Shown: positions 51,756 to 60,264 of the stretch, one piece after another
Position numbering within the stretch: the first letter of the stretch is position 1
Layout of the letters: every line of letters starts with the position of its first letter
Assembly: GCA_017440935.1 (NCBI GenBank)
Contig: JAFSAO010000011.1
Span: 62,001-126,000 of the forward strand
DNA length: 64,000 nt
Direction: 5' to 3'
Source of the DNA: Opitutales bacterium
GTDB lineage: Bacteria > Verrucomicrobiota > Verrucomicrobiia > Opitutales > UBA953
Program-made: the position numbers and the translations under genes
Notes under the pieces: generated by a model
Databases searched by the model: none
Told to the model about the DNA's origin: nothing
What the model saw: the letters and a program-made list of their open reading frames with translations, nothing else

Positions 51756-52550
51756 ATGGCGAGCCTTTTCCAGTTTGATAAAAACCGCTTGGCGGACGGC
51801 GCGCCGGGCGTTGTCGGCGTGGACGAAGCCGGGCGCGGCTGTTTCGCGGGGCCGGTTGTTGCGGGTGCGGTTTGGGTGCGGCGTGCTTTTTACGAAAATT
51901 CCACGCCGATTAAGCGCGGAAAATTTATCAACGACTCCAAACAGATTTCTCCAGAAACGCGTGAAGAAATTTTCGCGTTGGTTGAATACTGGGAACGGCG
52001 CGGCGAACTCGTTTTTTCTGCGGGAACGGCGACTGTGCGCGAAATCGACGCGCTCAACATTCTCGGCGCATCGCGGCTCGCGATGCAGCGCGCCGTGGAA
52101 GGCATTTTGGCAAAACTTCCCGCGGGAACGCCGTGTCCGTTTGCCACGGCGGGAACGGACGACGCGCCGCTGTTCGACCGGGGTATCGCGTTCCCGCCGA
52201 TGTTGGTGGACGGGCGGCCGCTCACGCCTTTTGTTTGGAGGCACGAGGCGATTGTGAAGGGCGACGCCACAAGCCTTGCTGTTGCGCTCGCGTCGATTGT
52301 CGCCAAAGTTTCCCGAGACCGCATGATGGTTGCGCTCGACGGCGAATTTCCCGGCTACGGTTTCCGCGAACACAAAGGCTACGGCACGCCCGTGCATATT
52401 GCGGCGATTCGTTCCCGCGGAATTACGCCGCAGCACCGGCTGAAATTTTTGCGCAATCTCGCCGCGCAGTCACCGGACGGAATTCCCGGATTGGAGGATT
52501 TGCTCCCGCGCGAAGACGCCGAGCCCGCGCAAAGCGAATTTTCGTTTTAA
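51756..52550 (+). CDS. rnhB: Ribonuclease HII
   Basis: RNase HII removes RNA in RNA/DNA hybrids and single ribonucleotides in DNA. The 264-residue protein has VGVDEAGRGCFAGPV with catalytic Asp23 and Glu24, and later ASIVAKVSRDRMM with GYGFREHKGYGTPVH, both characteristic. It is slightly longer than E. coli RnhB (198) owing to a central insertion of about 40 residues (AKLPAGTPCPFATAGTDDAP) that contains three to four genome words. This suggests growth of the word inside a loop. It follows nadK closely. Confidence 0.95.
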   Translation: MASLFQFDKNRLADGAPGVVGVDEAGRGCFAGPVVAGAVWVRRAFYENSTPIKRGKFINDSKQISPETREEIFALVEYWERRGELVFSAGTATVREIDALNILGASRLAMQRAVEGILAKLPAGTPCPFATAGTDDAPLFDRGIAFPPMLVDGRPLTPFVWRHEAIVKGDATSLAVALASIVAKVSRDRMMVALDGEFPGYGFREHKGYGTPVHIAAIRSRGITPQHRLKFLRNLAAQSPDGIPGLEDLLPREDAEPAQSEFSF

Positions 52551-52671
52551 GCCTCACTCCGGCGTGTTTTCCCGTTCCCGCGGGCGGGAGTGTGAATAGT
52601 TTTTCGGAATAAAACCTTGAAAGGATTCCCGCAAAATCGTTTCTTTTTTGCAGAGGAAAATTTTCTTAAAA

Positions 52672-53520
52672 ATGTCGAATATTTCAGTTCATTTCTTGGC
52701 AAATTCGCGCTCTATCATGTGGTACTGGGAGCAGTGCGACGAGGCGGCGAAAATCGTTGTCGGAATCCTCATTGTTTTCTCGATTTGGTCGCTGACGACG
52801 ATTTGGCAAAAATTTGTCGATTTGCGTGCGTTGCGCAAAGGGAATTTGGCGTTTGAAACGCAAATTCACCGCGAAGAGCGGCTGACGGAAATCGGAACCT
52901 TGCCTGCTGCGGGAACGTCGCCTGCGCCGTATGCGCAGGTGCTTGATGCCGCGCTCCGCGCCCTGCGTCAGCACCGCGGAAAAATTTCCGGCGAAAGCGA
53001 CGTGCGCGTTTGCATGGGGCACGTCGAAAATTCCGTCCAGCGCGCCATCGGGCGCATTACGGCGCGCTACGAAAAAGGCATGATTCCGCTGAGCACGTTT
53101 ATTTCCGGCGGTCCGTTTCTCGGGCTTCTCGGCACGGTTTGGGGTGTCATGGTGACATTCGGCGCATTGACGGAAAAAGCCTCAATCGCGGAGCTCGCTC
53201 CCGGCGTTTCCGGTGCGCTCGTTGCGACGACGGCGGGGCTTCTTCTCGCGATTCCCGCTTCGTTTGCTTATAACTGGGCTCTCGGACTGACGCGACAGTT
53301 GGGAACCGAGCTGGACAACTTCGCTTCTGCCGTCGCCGACCAAATCGAAATCGAACTTTTGGAAGATTTGCGCGACCGTCGGAAAAAGCCGGACGACGTT
53401 CCCGCGCGTCCCGCTCCCGTCGGTGTAAATCCTTTCCTGCGTGATGAAGATGCGGACGCGGATGCCGATGACGTTTCCGAGTCCGGCACGCTTCCGCGTT
53501 CCCGCCCCTCGTGGGAATAA
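52672..53520 (+). CDS. exbB: ExbB/TolQ-like proton channel protein
   Basis: The 282-residue product has three membrane segments (about 20-42, 150-175 and 188-208) and the ExbB/TolQ core: TFISGGPFLGLLGTVWGVMVTFGAL and GVSGALVATTAGLLLAIPASFAYN. With ExbD it uses the proton gradient to drive TonB-like proteins. The C-terminal tail is acidic (DEDADADADD) and not part of the family core. The start is ATG 52672 (MSNISVHF); an upstream TTG is less likely. It begins an exbB-exbD-tonB-like operon that continues to sufS. Confidence 0.9.
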   Translation: MSNISVHFLANSRSIMWYWEQCDEAAKIVVGILIVFSIWSLTTIWQKFVDLRALRKGNLAFETQIHREERLTEIGTLPAAGTSPAPYAQVLDAALRALRQHRGKISGESDVRVCMGHVENSVQRAIGRITARYEKGMIPLSTFISGGPFLGLLGTVWGVMVTFGALTEKASIAELAPGVSGALVATTAGLLLAIPASFAYNWALGLTRQLGTELDNFASAVADQIEIELLEDLRDRRKKPDDVPARPAPVGVNPFLRDEDADADADDVSESGTLPRSRPSWE

Positions 53521-53544
53521 TTGTTTTCCGGAGAAAAATTTTCC

Positions 53545-53988
53545 ATGGCACGCAATTTTTCAAGACGGCACAAAATGACGCCGATGTCGGAGATCAATGT
53601 GACTCCGCTCCTCGACTTGTGCTTTTGTCTGCTGATTATTTTCATGATTGCGACGCCCGTGCTTGAGCAGACAACGCGTATCGAGCTGCCCGCCGCTTCG
53701 GCAAAAGCCGGCGCTCCCGCTTCGGCGGATACGAAATACCGCTTTGTCGCCATCGACCGCCACGGAGCGTATCATTTGGACGATGCCGCCGTTTCTTCGG
53801 AAAATCTGCTCTCCGCGTTTGCCGATATCGCGCGTCTTCCTGCCGACGAACAGCCGATTGTGCGTATTCGCGCCGACGGGCAGCTCGAATATCAGAAAGT
53901 CGTTGCGGTTTTTGATATGGCGAAAAAACAGGGATTGACCAAAGTCGCCATCGATACGGAAGTTGACCAAGGAGGCGCCGCGAAATGA
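53545..53988 (+). CDS. exbD: ExbD/TolR-like protein
   Basis: The 147-residue product begins MARNFSRRHKMTPMSEIN and has one membrane segment (LLDLCFCLLIIFMIATP) preceded by INVTPLLD, where the Asp is the proton-carrying residue of ExbD/TolR. A periplasmic domain with YRFVAIDRHGAYH and ADEQPIVRIRADG follows. It overlaps the tonB-like gene (ATGA at 53985). The start at 53545 avoids a weak TTG at 53521. Confidence 0.92.
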   Translation: MARNFSRRHKMTPMSEINVTPLLDLCFCLLIIFMIATPVLEQTTRIELPAASAKAGAPASADTKYRFVAIDRHGAYHLDDAAVSSENLLSAFADIARLPADEQPIVRIRADGQLEYQKVVAVFDMAKKQGLTKVAIDTEVDQGGAAK

Positions 53989-54947
53989 ACAGCGGCTTCA
54001 AAGGCGCGATTTTTTCCTGTGCGTTGCACGGTGCGGCATTTGCGGCACTGATTTTCTTTTCTGCGCAAACGCAGGGAAACGACGTGGTTTCCGCGTCGGA
54101 TCCCCTTTTGGCAATGTTTGCCGACGAAAATGCCGACCCGACGAAGTCCGCCGGATTAGTCGGCGAAGAACTCGGGCTCGCCGAAGGTTCGACCGACGGG
54201 AACACGTTGGAAAATCCGGATTTTTCGGACGAGCTTGAAGCGCTCAACGACGCAGCGGAAGAGGCTTTGGAAAAACCTCTGCCCGAACCGGAACCGGAGC
54301 CCGTTCCCGCAGAGCCTTCGCCTGCTGTTGCAACGCCCGAACCCGCAAAACCCGTTCCCGCCGAGACGAAGACCCCGGCGCCGGAAAAAACTAAACCCGA
54401 GGTTAAAAAACCGGCACCGAAAAAGCCTGCACCCAAGCCGAAGAACACGACTTCGGGCGGCAAAAAAATGTCGTTGGAAGAATTTCGCAAACAGAACAAA
54501 CCGAAACAGCCGAAAAAGCCCGGAAGCGGAAAGAAATCGGGTTCCGGAAAGAGGACGACGGCGAAGATTGATCTTTCTAAGGTGACGTCCGGCGGAAAGC
54601 GTTTCGGCGTTCCCGGCGGCACCGGCGGGAACGGAGGCGAGGGCGGTCGCGCCGTGGCTTCCGCGCAGCAGGTTTACGCGTCCGAAGTCGCGCAAAAGCT
54701 CGCGACGCATTTGGACAACGTGTTGGAGCAACAGCCGCTGACGCTCGAATTTGCCGTTTCCGTGGAAGTGCGGCTTCAGGCGGACGCCTCCGGAAATATT
54801 CGCTTGCTCGAAGTGATCGGAAACAACGACGCACAAGTGCGGGAGCGCGTCGCAAAAGCTGTTTCCCGCATCGGGAAATTCCGCAAACCGCCGGAAGGGC
54901 GCGCGTTTTCGATTTCGCTCCCGAACGTCGTCATTCGTCCGCAGTAA
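53985..54947 (+). CDS. TonB/TolA-like energy-transducing protein
   Basis: The 320-residue product has an N-terminal membrane anchor (about 8-26, FSCALHGAAFAALIFF), a long periplasmic linker rich in Pro, Glu and Lys (PLPEPEPEPVPAEP, then PAPKKPAPKPK), and a C-terminal domain of about 95 residues ending ISLPNVVIRPQ. The domain has the beta-alpha-beta order of TonB/TolA C-terminal parts (SVEVRLQADASGNIRLLEVIG), but I cannot tell the two apart by eye. It is the third gene of an exbB-exbD operon, which supports the role. Val-Pro-Ala repeats in the linker are encoded by genome words. Confidence 0.85.
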   Translation: MNSGFKGAIFSCALHGAAFAALIFFSAQTQGNDVVSASDPLLAMFADENADPTKSAGLVGEELGLAEGSTDGNTLENPDFSDELEALNDAAEEALEKPLPEPEPEPVPAEPSPAVATPEPAKPVPAETKTPAPEKTKPEVKKPAPKKPAPKPKNTTSGGKKMSLEEFRKQNKPKQPKKPGSGKKSGSGKRTTAKIDLSKVTSGGKRFGVPGGTGGNGGEGGRAVASAQQVYASEVAQKLATHLDNVLEQQPLTLEFAVSVEVRLQADASGNIRLLEVIGNNDAQVRERVAKAVSRIGKFRKPPEGRAFSISLPNVVIRPQ

Positions 54948-54953
54948 TTTACC

Positions 54954-56162
54954 ATGCTTTTTGATGTCGAAAAAATTCGTTCCGAGTTCCCGTTGTTGCG
55001 CGGGAACGCGAAACTCGTGTATCTCGACAGCGCGGCGACGGCGCAAAAGCCGCAATGTGTCATTGATGCCGTTTCCGAATTTTACGCGCGCGACAATGCC
55101 AATATCCATCGCGGGCTCTATCGCTTGAGCCAAACGGCGACGACGGCGTTTGAGCGCGCGCGGGAACGCGTTGCGAAATTTCTTAACGCGCGCGAATCCC
55201 GCGAGTGCGTGTTTACGCGCGGCGCGACGGAAGCGATTAACCTCGTCGCGGCGAGTTGGGGCGGTGCAAATTTGCGCGAGGGAGACGAAATTTTGCTCAC
55301 GGAAATGGAGCACCACGCCAATATCGTTCCATGGCAGGCAATTGCCGAACGCACGGGCGCAAAAATTGTCGTCGCTCCGATTTTTGACGACGGTTCGCTT
55401 GACGTTCCCGCGATGAAAAATCTCATTTCGGAAAAGACGAAAATCGTCGGAATCACGCAAACGTCCAACGCGCTCGGCACCGTTAATCCCGTGGCGGAGA
55501 TTTGCGCCGCCGCTCACACCGCCGGAGCGCTCGTCCTTGTCGATGCCGCGCAATCTGCCGCTCACTTCGCCGTGGACGTGCAGGCAATCGGTTGCGATTT
55601 TCTCGTTTTTTCCGGACACAAAATTTGCGGACCGACGGGAATCGGTGTGCTTTACGCGCGCGCGGAAATTTTGGAAAAAATGCCGCCCTACCAGTTTGGC
55701 GGAGACATGATTGACGTTGTTGATTTCGCGGGAACGACGTTTCGCGGGATTCCCGGGCGCTTCGAGGCGGGAACGCCGAATATCGCCGGCGCTGTCGGGC
55801 TCGGCGCGGCGCTCGATTACGTTTCCGCGTTGCGTCCGCACGCGCAAGCGCATGAATCGGCGCTTTTGAGCTACGCGACGGAAAAACTTTGCACGGAGCT
55901 TCCGGAAATCCGGATTTTCGGCACGGCGAAGGAAAAAGCGTCCGTGATTTCGTTTCATCTTGGTGATATCCATCCGAGCGATGTCGGAATGTTGCTCGAT
56001 ACGTTCGGCGTTGCCGTGCGCGTGGGGCATCATTGCGCGATGCCGCTGATGAAGCGCCTCGGAATTACGGGAACGGTTCGTGCCTCGTTCGCTTTTTATA
56101 ATACGTTTGAAGAAGCGGATCGCTTCGTTGCCGCATTGAAAAAAGTTCGCGGGATGTTTTGA
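54954..56162 (+). CDS. sufS: Cysteine desulfurase SufS
   Basis: SufS draws sulfur from cysteine for Fe-S cluster assembly. The 402-residue PLP enzyme has the lysine Lys223 (FSGHKICGPTGIGVLY), the His/Asp region TEMEHHANIVPW, and the persulfide Cys361 (RVGHHCAMPLM), which in SufS lies in a short loop of the sort seen here. It is of normal length. It is close behind the tonB-like gene, and no sufB, sufC, sufD or sufU is in the window. ogt begins four bases after its stop. Confidence 0.95.
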   Translation: MLFDVEKIRSEFPLLRGNAKLVYLDSAATAQKPQCVIDAVSEFYARDNANIHRGLYRLSQTATTAFERARERVAKFLNARESRECVFTRGATEAINLVAASWGGANLREGDEILLTEMEHHANIVPWQAIAERTGAKIVVAPIFDDGSLDVPAMKNLISEKTKIVGITQTSNALGTVNPVAEICAAAHTAGALVLVDAAQSAAHFAVDVQAIGCDFLVFSGHKICGPTGIGVLYARAEILEKMPPYQFGGDMIDVVDFAGTTFRGIPGRFEAGTPNIAGAVGLGAALDYVSALRPHAQAHESALLSYATEKLCTELPEIRIFGTAKEKASVISFHLGDIHPSDVGMLLDTFGVAVRVGHHCAMPLMKRLGITGTVRASFAFYNTFEEADRFVAALKKVRGMF

Positions 56163-56166
56163 GCCC

Positions 56167-56694
56167 GTGCCGGATTTTATGGCGGTTTTTACGAAAATCC
56201 GGACTTTTTGCGGAGAGTTATTCCTCGAATCCGACGGCGTTTCGCTCGTGCGCGTGGCGTTTTTCGAGCCCGAAGGTTTTACGGAATCCGGGGAAAATTG
56301 TCCGGTACTTCGCATCGCGCGGGCGCAATTTGCGGAATATTTCGCGGGAACGCGGAAGCAATTTGATTTGCCGATTGTGTGCACGGGAACTTTTTTTCGG
56401 GAAAAAGTTTGGGCGGCATTGCGGGAAATTCCCTACGGCGAAACGCGAACTTACGGCGAAATTGCGAAAATAATCTGCTCTCCCGGGGCGAGCCGTGCTG
56501 TCGGCGCGGCAAATCACGTCAATCCGCTTCCGATTGTCGTGCCGTGCCACCGCGTTGTCGGTGCTCACGGAAAACTTTCCGGCTACGCGGGCGGCACGGA
56601 AATGAAACGCGCTTTGCTAGAACACGAGCGGCATTTTTCCCGTTGCGGAGAGTGCGGGGCGGAGTATCATTGCGGGCATGGATTATCTTTATGA
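56167..56694 (+). CDS. ogt: Methylated-DNA-protein cysteine methyltransferase
   Basis: The 175-residue protein repairs O6-alkylguanine by moving the alkyl group to its own Cys127 in PCHRVVGAHG. YGETRTYGEIAKII and SRAVGAANHVNPLPIVVP are the helix-turn-helix and Asn-hinge regions. The GTG at 56167 is the likely start, with an ATG at 56179 as an alternative. The C-terminus carries an unusual Cys/His-rich tail (CGECGAEYHCGHG, 160-172), a possible metal site, not found in standard Ogt. It overlaps pyrD by 17 bases. Confidence 0.92.
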   Translation: MPDFMAVFTKIRTFCGELFLESDGVSLVRVAFFEPEGFTESGENCPVLRIARAQFAEYFAGTRKQFDLPIVCTGTFFREKVWAALREIPYGETRTYGEIAKIICSPGASRAVGAANHVNPLPIVVPCHRVVGAHGKLSGYAGGTEMKRALLEHERHFSRCGECGAEYHCGHGLSL

Positions 56695-57784
56695 AGGCCT
56701 CCTGCGTCCGCTCTTTTTCCGTAAGGGATTTCCGTTTCACGGAGACGTGGAAAAAGCTCACGACGCTTCCTACCTCGCTTTGCGCGCGTTTGCGGCGATG
56801 CGTCCGCTGACGGCGCTTTTTCAGTATTTTAATATGACGGCGCGAAACGTTCCCGCGCAGAAACCGATTGAGCTTTTCGGGTTGAAATTTCCGAATCGTG
56901 TCGGGCTCGCCGCCGGTTACGACAAACAGGCGCGCATTTGGCAGGCGGGCGGGGCGCTCGGATTCGGTCACGTCGAAGTCGGGACGGTAACGCGTCACTC
57001 GCAGGGCGGGAACGAAAAGCCGCGTATTTTCCGCTTCCCCGAAGCGGAAGCGGCGGTCAACAGCATGGGATTTCCGAACGACGGCGCGGAAGAAGTGGCT
57101 CGCCGTCTTGCCGCCGGACCGAAAAAGGGTGCGCGTGCGTGTCCGCTCGGAGTCAATATCGGCAAATCCAAACTGACGCTGATGGAAAATGCGGTCGAAG
57201 ATTATCTCGGTTCGTTCCGCTTGCTCGCGCCGCACGCAGATTACGTTTCAATCAACATCAGCTGCCCGAACATTCCGAATTTGCGGGAACTCCATGAGCG
57301 TTCCCGCCTCGTCGAATTGCTCGGCGCGATTCAGAGCGAGAATCGTTCTCTTGCGGAAAAATCCGGAGAAAAACCCTTGCCGTTGCTTTTGAAAATTTCG
57401 CCGGATTTGACGTTCCCGCAAATCGACGACGTGCTTTCCGTGCTTGAAGAAACGCAGTTTGCCGGAATTATTGCGACAAACACGACGACGACGCGCCCCT
57501 TAGACCTCGCCGACGCTCCCGAAAAAGGCGGGCTTTCCGGTGCGCCGCTCATGCGCCGCTCGCTTGATGTCGTGCGCTACATTGTTCGCGCGACGGACGG
57601 GAAACTTCCCGTTATCGGTTGCGGCGGGATTTGCTCCGGAGAAGCAGCTGACCAATTTTTGGCGGAAGGTGCTGCGCTCATTCAAATTTACACGGGTATG
57701 GTTTACCGCGGTCCCTTCTTCGGCAGAGACCTTGCCCGCGCCTATGCGTGGAACCAAACCGAGTGGCCGGGAAAAATTTGGTAG
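56678..57784 (+). CDS. pyrD: Dihydroorotate dehydrogenase, class 2 architecture with Cys at the base position
   Basis: The enzyme oxidises dihydroorotate to orotate, in class 2 with quinone as acceptor. The 368-residue protein has the class 2 N-terminal helical extension (1-45) and GLAAGYDKQ, VEVGTVTRHSQGGNEKPRIFR and INSMGFPNDG-type segments. At the catalytic loop it reads SINISCPNIPNLRE, with Cys196 where class 2 enzymes have Ser and class 1 enzymes have Cys. TNTTTTRPL and the glycine loops are present. The unusual Cys is read directly in the DNA (TGC at 57263). It overlaps ogt and is followed by a family B repeat. Confidence 0.93.
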   Translation: MDYLYEGLLRPLFFRKGFPFHGDVEKAHDASYLALRAFAAMRPLTALFQYFNMTARNVPAQKPIELFGLKFPNRVGLAAGYDKQARIWQAGGALGFGHVEVGTVTRHSQGGNEKPRIFRFPEAEAAVNSMGFPNDGAEEVARRLAAGPKKGARACPLGVNIGKSKLTLMENAVEDYLGSFRLLAPHADYVSINISCPNIPNLRELHERSRLVELLGAIQSENRSLAEKSGEKPLPLLLKISPDLTFPQIDDVLSVLEETQFAGIIATNTTTTRPLDLADAPEKGGLSGAPLMRRSLDVVRYIVRATDGKLPVIGCGGICSGEAADQFLAEGAALIQIYTGMVYRGPFFGRDLARAYAWNQTEWPGKIW

Positions 57785-57870
57785 CAAACATCAGGCAACA
57801 GGCGAAGAGTCAGAAGGGACGGGAAGGAGAATTCTTCGCGTGATGCTTGACGTTCGGTGCTTGGCACTTA
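57785..57870. repeat. Intergenic repeat, family B copy 3 (diverged)
   Basis: Directly after the pyrD stop, CATCAGGCAACAGGC and TGATGCTTGACG-TTCGGTGCTTGG parts match the outer blocks of the copies at 2333 and 17147. The centre is replaced by GCGAAGAGTC and a complementary TTCTTCGCG, forming another hairpin. It lies in the 191-base space before the symporter gene. Confidence 0.55.
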
Positions 57871-57975
57871 AGAAATTTCTGTTTGCCTGTTCCCGCAGAT
57901 GGGCGTAGTTTCCCTTTCGGTTTCCCGCGTTTGCGGGAACGCTGATTTATTTCATCCAACAAACCCTAAAAAAAT

Positions 57976-60108
57976 ATGCTTACGTGTATGTTAGCTCAGG
58001 CAGCGGCGGAGTCTGCCCGGAGCGTGATGAGTATGCTCGACGTCGTCCTCTTCTGTGTGGCGGTCGTCGGCGTCATCGGGCTCGGTATCTATAAAGCGCG
58101 TCCTCAGAAAGTTGAGGGCGAAGAAAAGAAAGACGCGAGTGCGGCGGATTACTTCCTTGCCGGGCGCGGCTTGTCTTGGTGGTTAGTCGGTTTCTCGCTG
58201 ATTGCCGCGAATATTTCGACGGAACAGTTCGTCGGGATGTCCGGGCAGGCGGCAGACTGGCTGGGTCTTGCCATCGCCGGCTATGAATGGCTTGCGGCGA
58301 TCACGCTCGTTGTGGTGGCGTTCTTCTTTCTCCCGAAGCTGTTGCGTTGCGGCGTTTACACGATTCCGGAATTTTTGGAATCGCGCTACAATCCGCTTTC
58401 CCGCTCGATTATGGCGATTTGCACGCTTCTTATTCTCGTCGGCGTTCCGACGGCGGGCGTTATTTTCGCGGGAGCGAAATGCATCGCGGTCTTCTTCTTC
58501 GGCGCGGAAGGCGTTACCGGAGTTGACTTCAACACGCTGGCAAACGGCGCATTCACGCTTGGCAATCTGGTTGACGGGAACATTCTTATCGGCTGTATCA
58601 TTATCGCGCTCTGTGCGGCGGTTTACGTTTTTGTCGGCGGTTTGAAAGCCTGTGCTTGGACGGACCTCATTTGGGGCTCGGCGCTCATTCTCGGCGGCGG
58701 GGTCGTCGCTTATCTCGCGATTACGGCGCTTGCGGATGCCGATCCCGCACACCTCATTCAGTCGGCGGCAGCCAATTCCGGAGCTACGGTTGAAGGCTTG
58801 CAGGATGCCGGCGGAATCGACCGCTTTCTGCAGCTCAACGCCGGCGATGCCGTCAGCGGCATGAATTCCATCGGCGGGAAACTTCACATGATTCGCCCGG
58901 CGGACGATCCGTCGATCCCGTGGACGGCGCTTCTGCTCGGTCTGTGGATTCCGAATTTCTTCTACTGGGGTTTGAATCAATACATTATGCAGCGCACGCT
59001 CGCGTCGAAATCCGTTGCCGAAGGGCAAATGGGGATCGTTTTTGCGGCGTTCCTCAAACTTATCATTCCGTTTGTCGTCGTTATTCCGGGCATTCTCGCC
59101 TACAACCTCTATCGTGACGACCTCAAGCTCAGCGCTGACACGAAGAATGCGGCGGCGATTGTTGCTGTCGAAAAATCGGCAGATGTCGATAAGACCGTTT
59201 ATTTCGTGACGGGAGAATACATGCTCCAGAACTACGATACGGGCGTAAAGCTGATTCAGCACAACGTTAATGTCGCCGGAGTCTCCGATGAGCTCTTCGA
59301 TGATCTCAACAACGCGTTGATTTCGCTCAAGAAAGACATCGACGATTCCTCGACGACGCTTGCGGATCGCATTCCGCTTGCGCAAAAAGTTGCGGACTTG
59401 AACATGGGCTTTGTCGAATCCGCTCCCGCGAAAGGACTTAAGGTTTCATCGAAACTCGTCGGCTTTGACTACGACGCGGCCTTCCCGACTCTGCTCAAAA
59501 AGCTCATGTCTCCGGGCATCACCTGGTTCGTTCTCGCGGCGCTCTTCGGCGCGGTCGTTTCCTCGCTCGCTTCGATGCTCAACTCTGCGTCCACCATCTT
59601 CACGATGGATATCTACAATAAGATCGCGAAAAACGCCTCTCCGGAAAGGCTTGTTTCCGTCGGAAAAATCGGCGTCGTTGTCTGCGTGCTGATCGCGTTG
59701 GCGCTTGCTCCGTTCCTGAATAGCCCCGTCTTCGGCGGGATCTTCAACTTCATTCAGGAATTCCAAGGCTTCATTTCGCCGGGCGTGCTCTGCGTGTTCC
59801 TCTTCGGCTTCTTCGTTCCGAAGTGCCCGCGTGTGTTCGGCTGGCTCGGCATCGCCGTCAACGCCGTTCTTTACGGTGCGTTGAAAGTTTGGATGCTGGA
59901 AATGGCGTTCCTTAACCGTATGTCGATCTGCCTGATCGTCTGCATCGCGATTGGTGCTTTGCTTACGATTTGGAATGCGGCGCGCGGTGGGCAGGCGATT
60001 CTCGTTCCCGCGAAAAACGAAGTTCCGCTCGAAGGTTCGGGCAAGGCGAAGGCTTTCGGCGTGTTTGTCGTCGTGGCAACAATCGCCCTCTACGCAATCT
60101 TCTGGTAA
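57976..60108 (+). CDS. Sodium:solute symporter (SSS family)
   Basis: The 710-residue protein has about 14-15 hydrophobic segments and the pattern of sodium/glucose-type cotransporters: ADYFLAGRGLSWWLVGFSLIAANISTEQFVGMSGQA, GVYTIPEFLESRYNP, and VGGLKACAWTDLIWG in the core. A loop of about 110 residues (about 385-500) between helices is unusually long. It lies alone, with a terminator of two genome words after it. The gene holds few genome words for its length, and the substrate (sugar or other) is unknown. Confidence 0.9.
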   Translation: MLTCMLAQAAAESARSVMSMLDVVLFCVAVVGVIGLGIYKARPQKVEGEEKKDASAADYFLAGRGLSWWLVGFSLIAANISTEQFVGMSGQAADWLGLAIAGYEWLAAITLVVVAFFFLPKLLRCGVYTIPEFLESRYNPLSRSIMAICTLLILVGVPTAGVIFAGAKCIAVFFFGAEGVTGVDFNTLANGAFTLGNLVDGNILIGCIIIALCAAVYVFVGGLKACAWTDLIWGSALILGGGVVAYLAITALADADPAHLIQSAAANSGATVEGLQDAGGIDRFLQLNAGDAVSGMNSIGGKLHMIRPADDPSIPWTALLLGLWIPNFFYWGLNQYIMQRTLASKSVAEGQMGIVFAAFLKLIIPFVVVIPGILAYNLYRDDLKLSADTKNAAAIVAVEKSADVDKTVYFVTGEYMLQNYDTGVKLIQHNVNVAGVSDELFDDLNNALISLKKDIDDSSTTLADRIPLAQKVADLNMGFVESAPAKGLKVSSKLVGFDYDAAFPTLLKKLMSPGITWFVLAALFGAVVSSLASMLNSASTIFTMDIYNKIAKNASPERLVSVGKIGVVVCVLIALALAPFLNSPVFGGIFNFIQEFQGFISPGVLCVFLFGFFVPKCPRVFGWLGIAVNAVLYGALKVWMLEMAFLNRMSICLIVCIAIGALLTIWNAARGGQAILVPAKNEVPLEGSGKAKAFGVFVVVATIALYAIFW

Positions 60109-60126
60109 TTCGTTTTGCCGAAAAAC

Positions 60127-60168
60127 AAAAAAAGCGTTCCCGTGAATTTCGCGGGAACGCTTTTTTTT
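60127..60168 (+). terminator. Terminator formed from two inverted genome words
   Basis: AAAAAAAGCGTTCCCG and CGGGAACGCTTTTTTTT (60127-60142 and about 60151-60168) form a perfect stem with a short loop TGAATTTCG. It follows the symporter stop by 18 bases, with strong T-tract. Confidence 0.9.
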
Positions 60169-60264
60169 GTGAAAAAATTTTCCGAGGGAAAGAGGGCGGA
60201 TTTACGGTTCAAAATCGCATCGGTGTGAAATTTTGTTTTGCGGCTCGGCGTGGGAAATTTTCTA

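Noticed and set aside
50259-52436. A 725-codon minus-strand open frame over the membrane gene, nadK and rnhB
   Set aside because: Antisense to clear NadK and RNase HII genes; composition is typical of a shadow frame.
54156-56384. A 742-codon minus-strand open frame over tonB-like and sufS genes
   Set aside because: It is antisense to two well-identified genes and has no recognisable motif.
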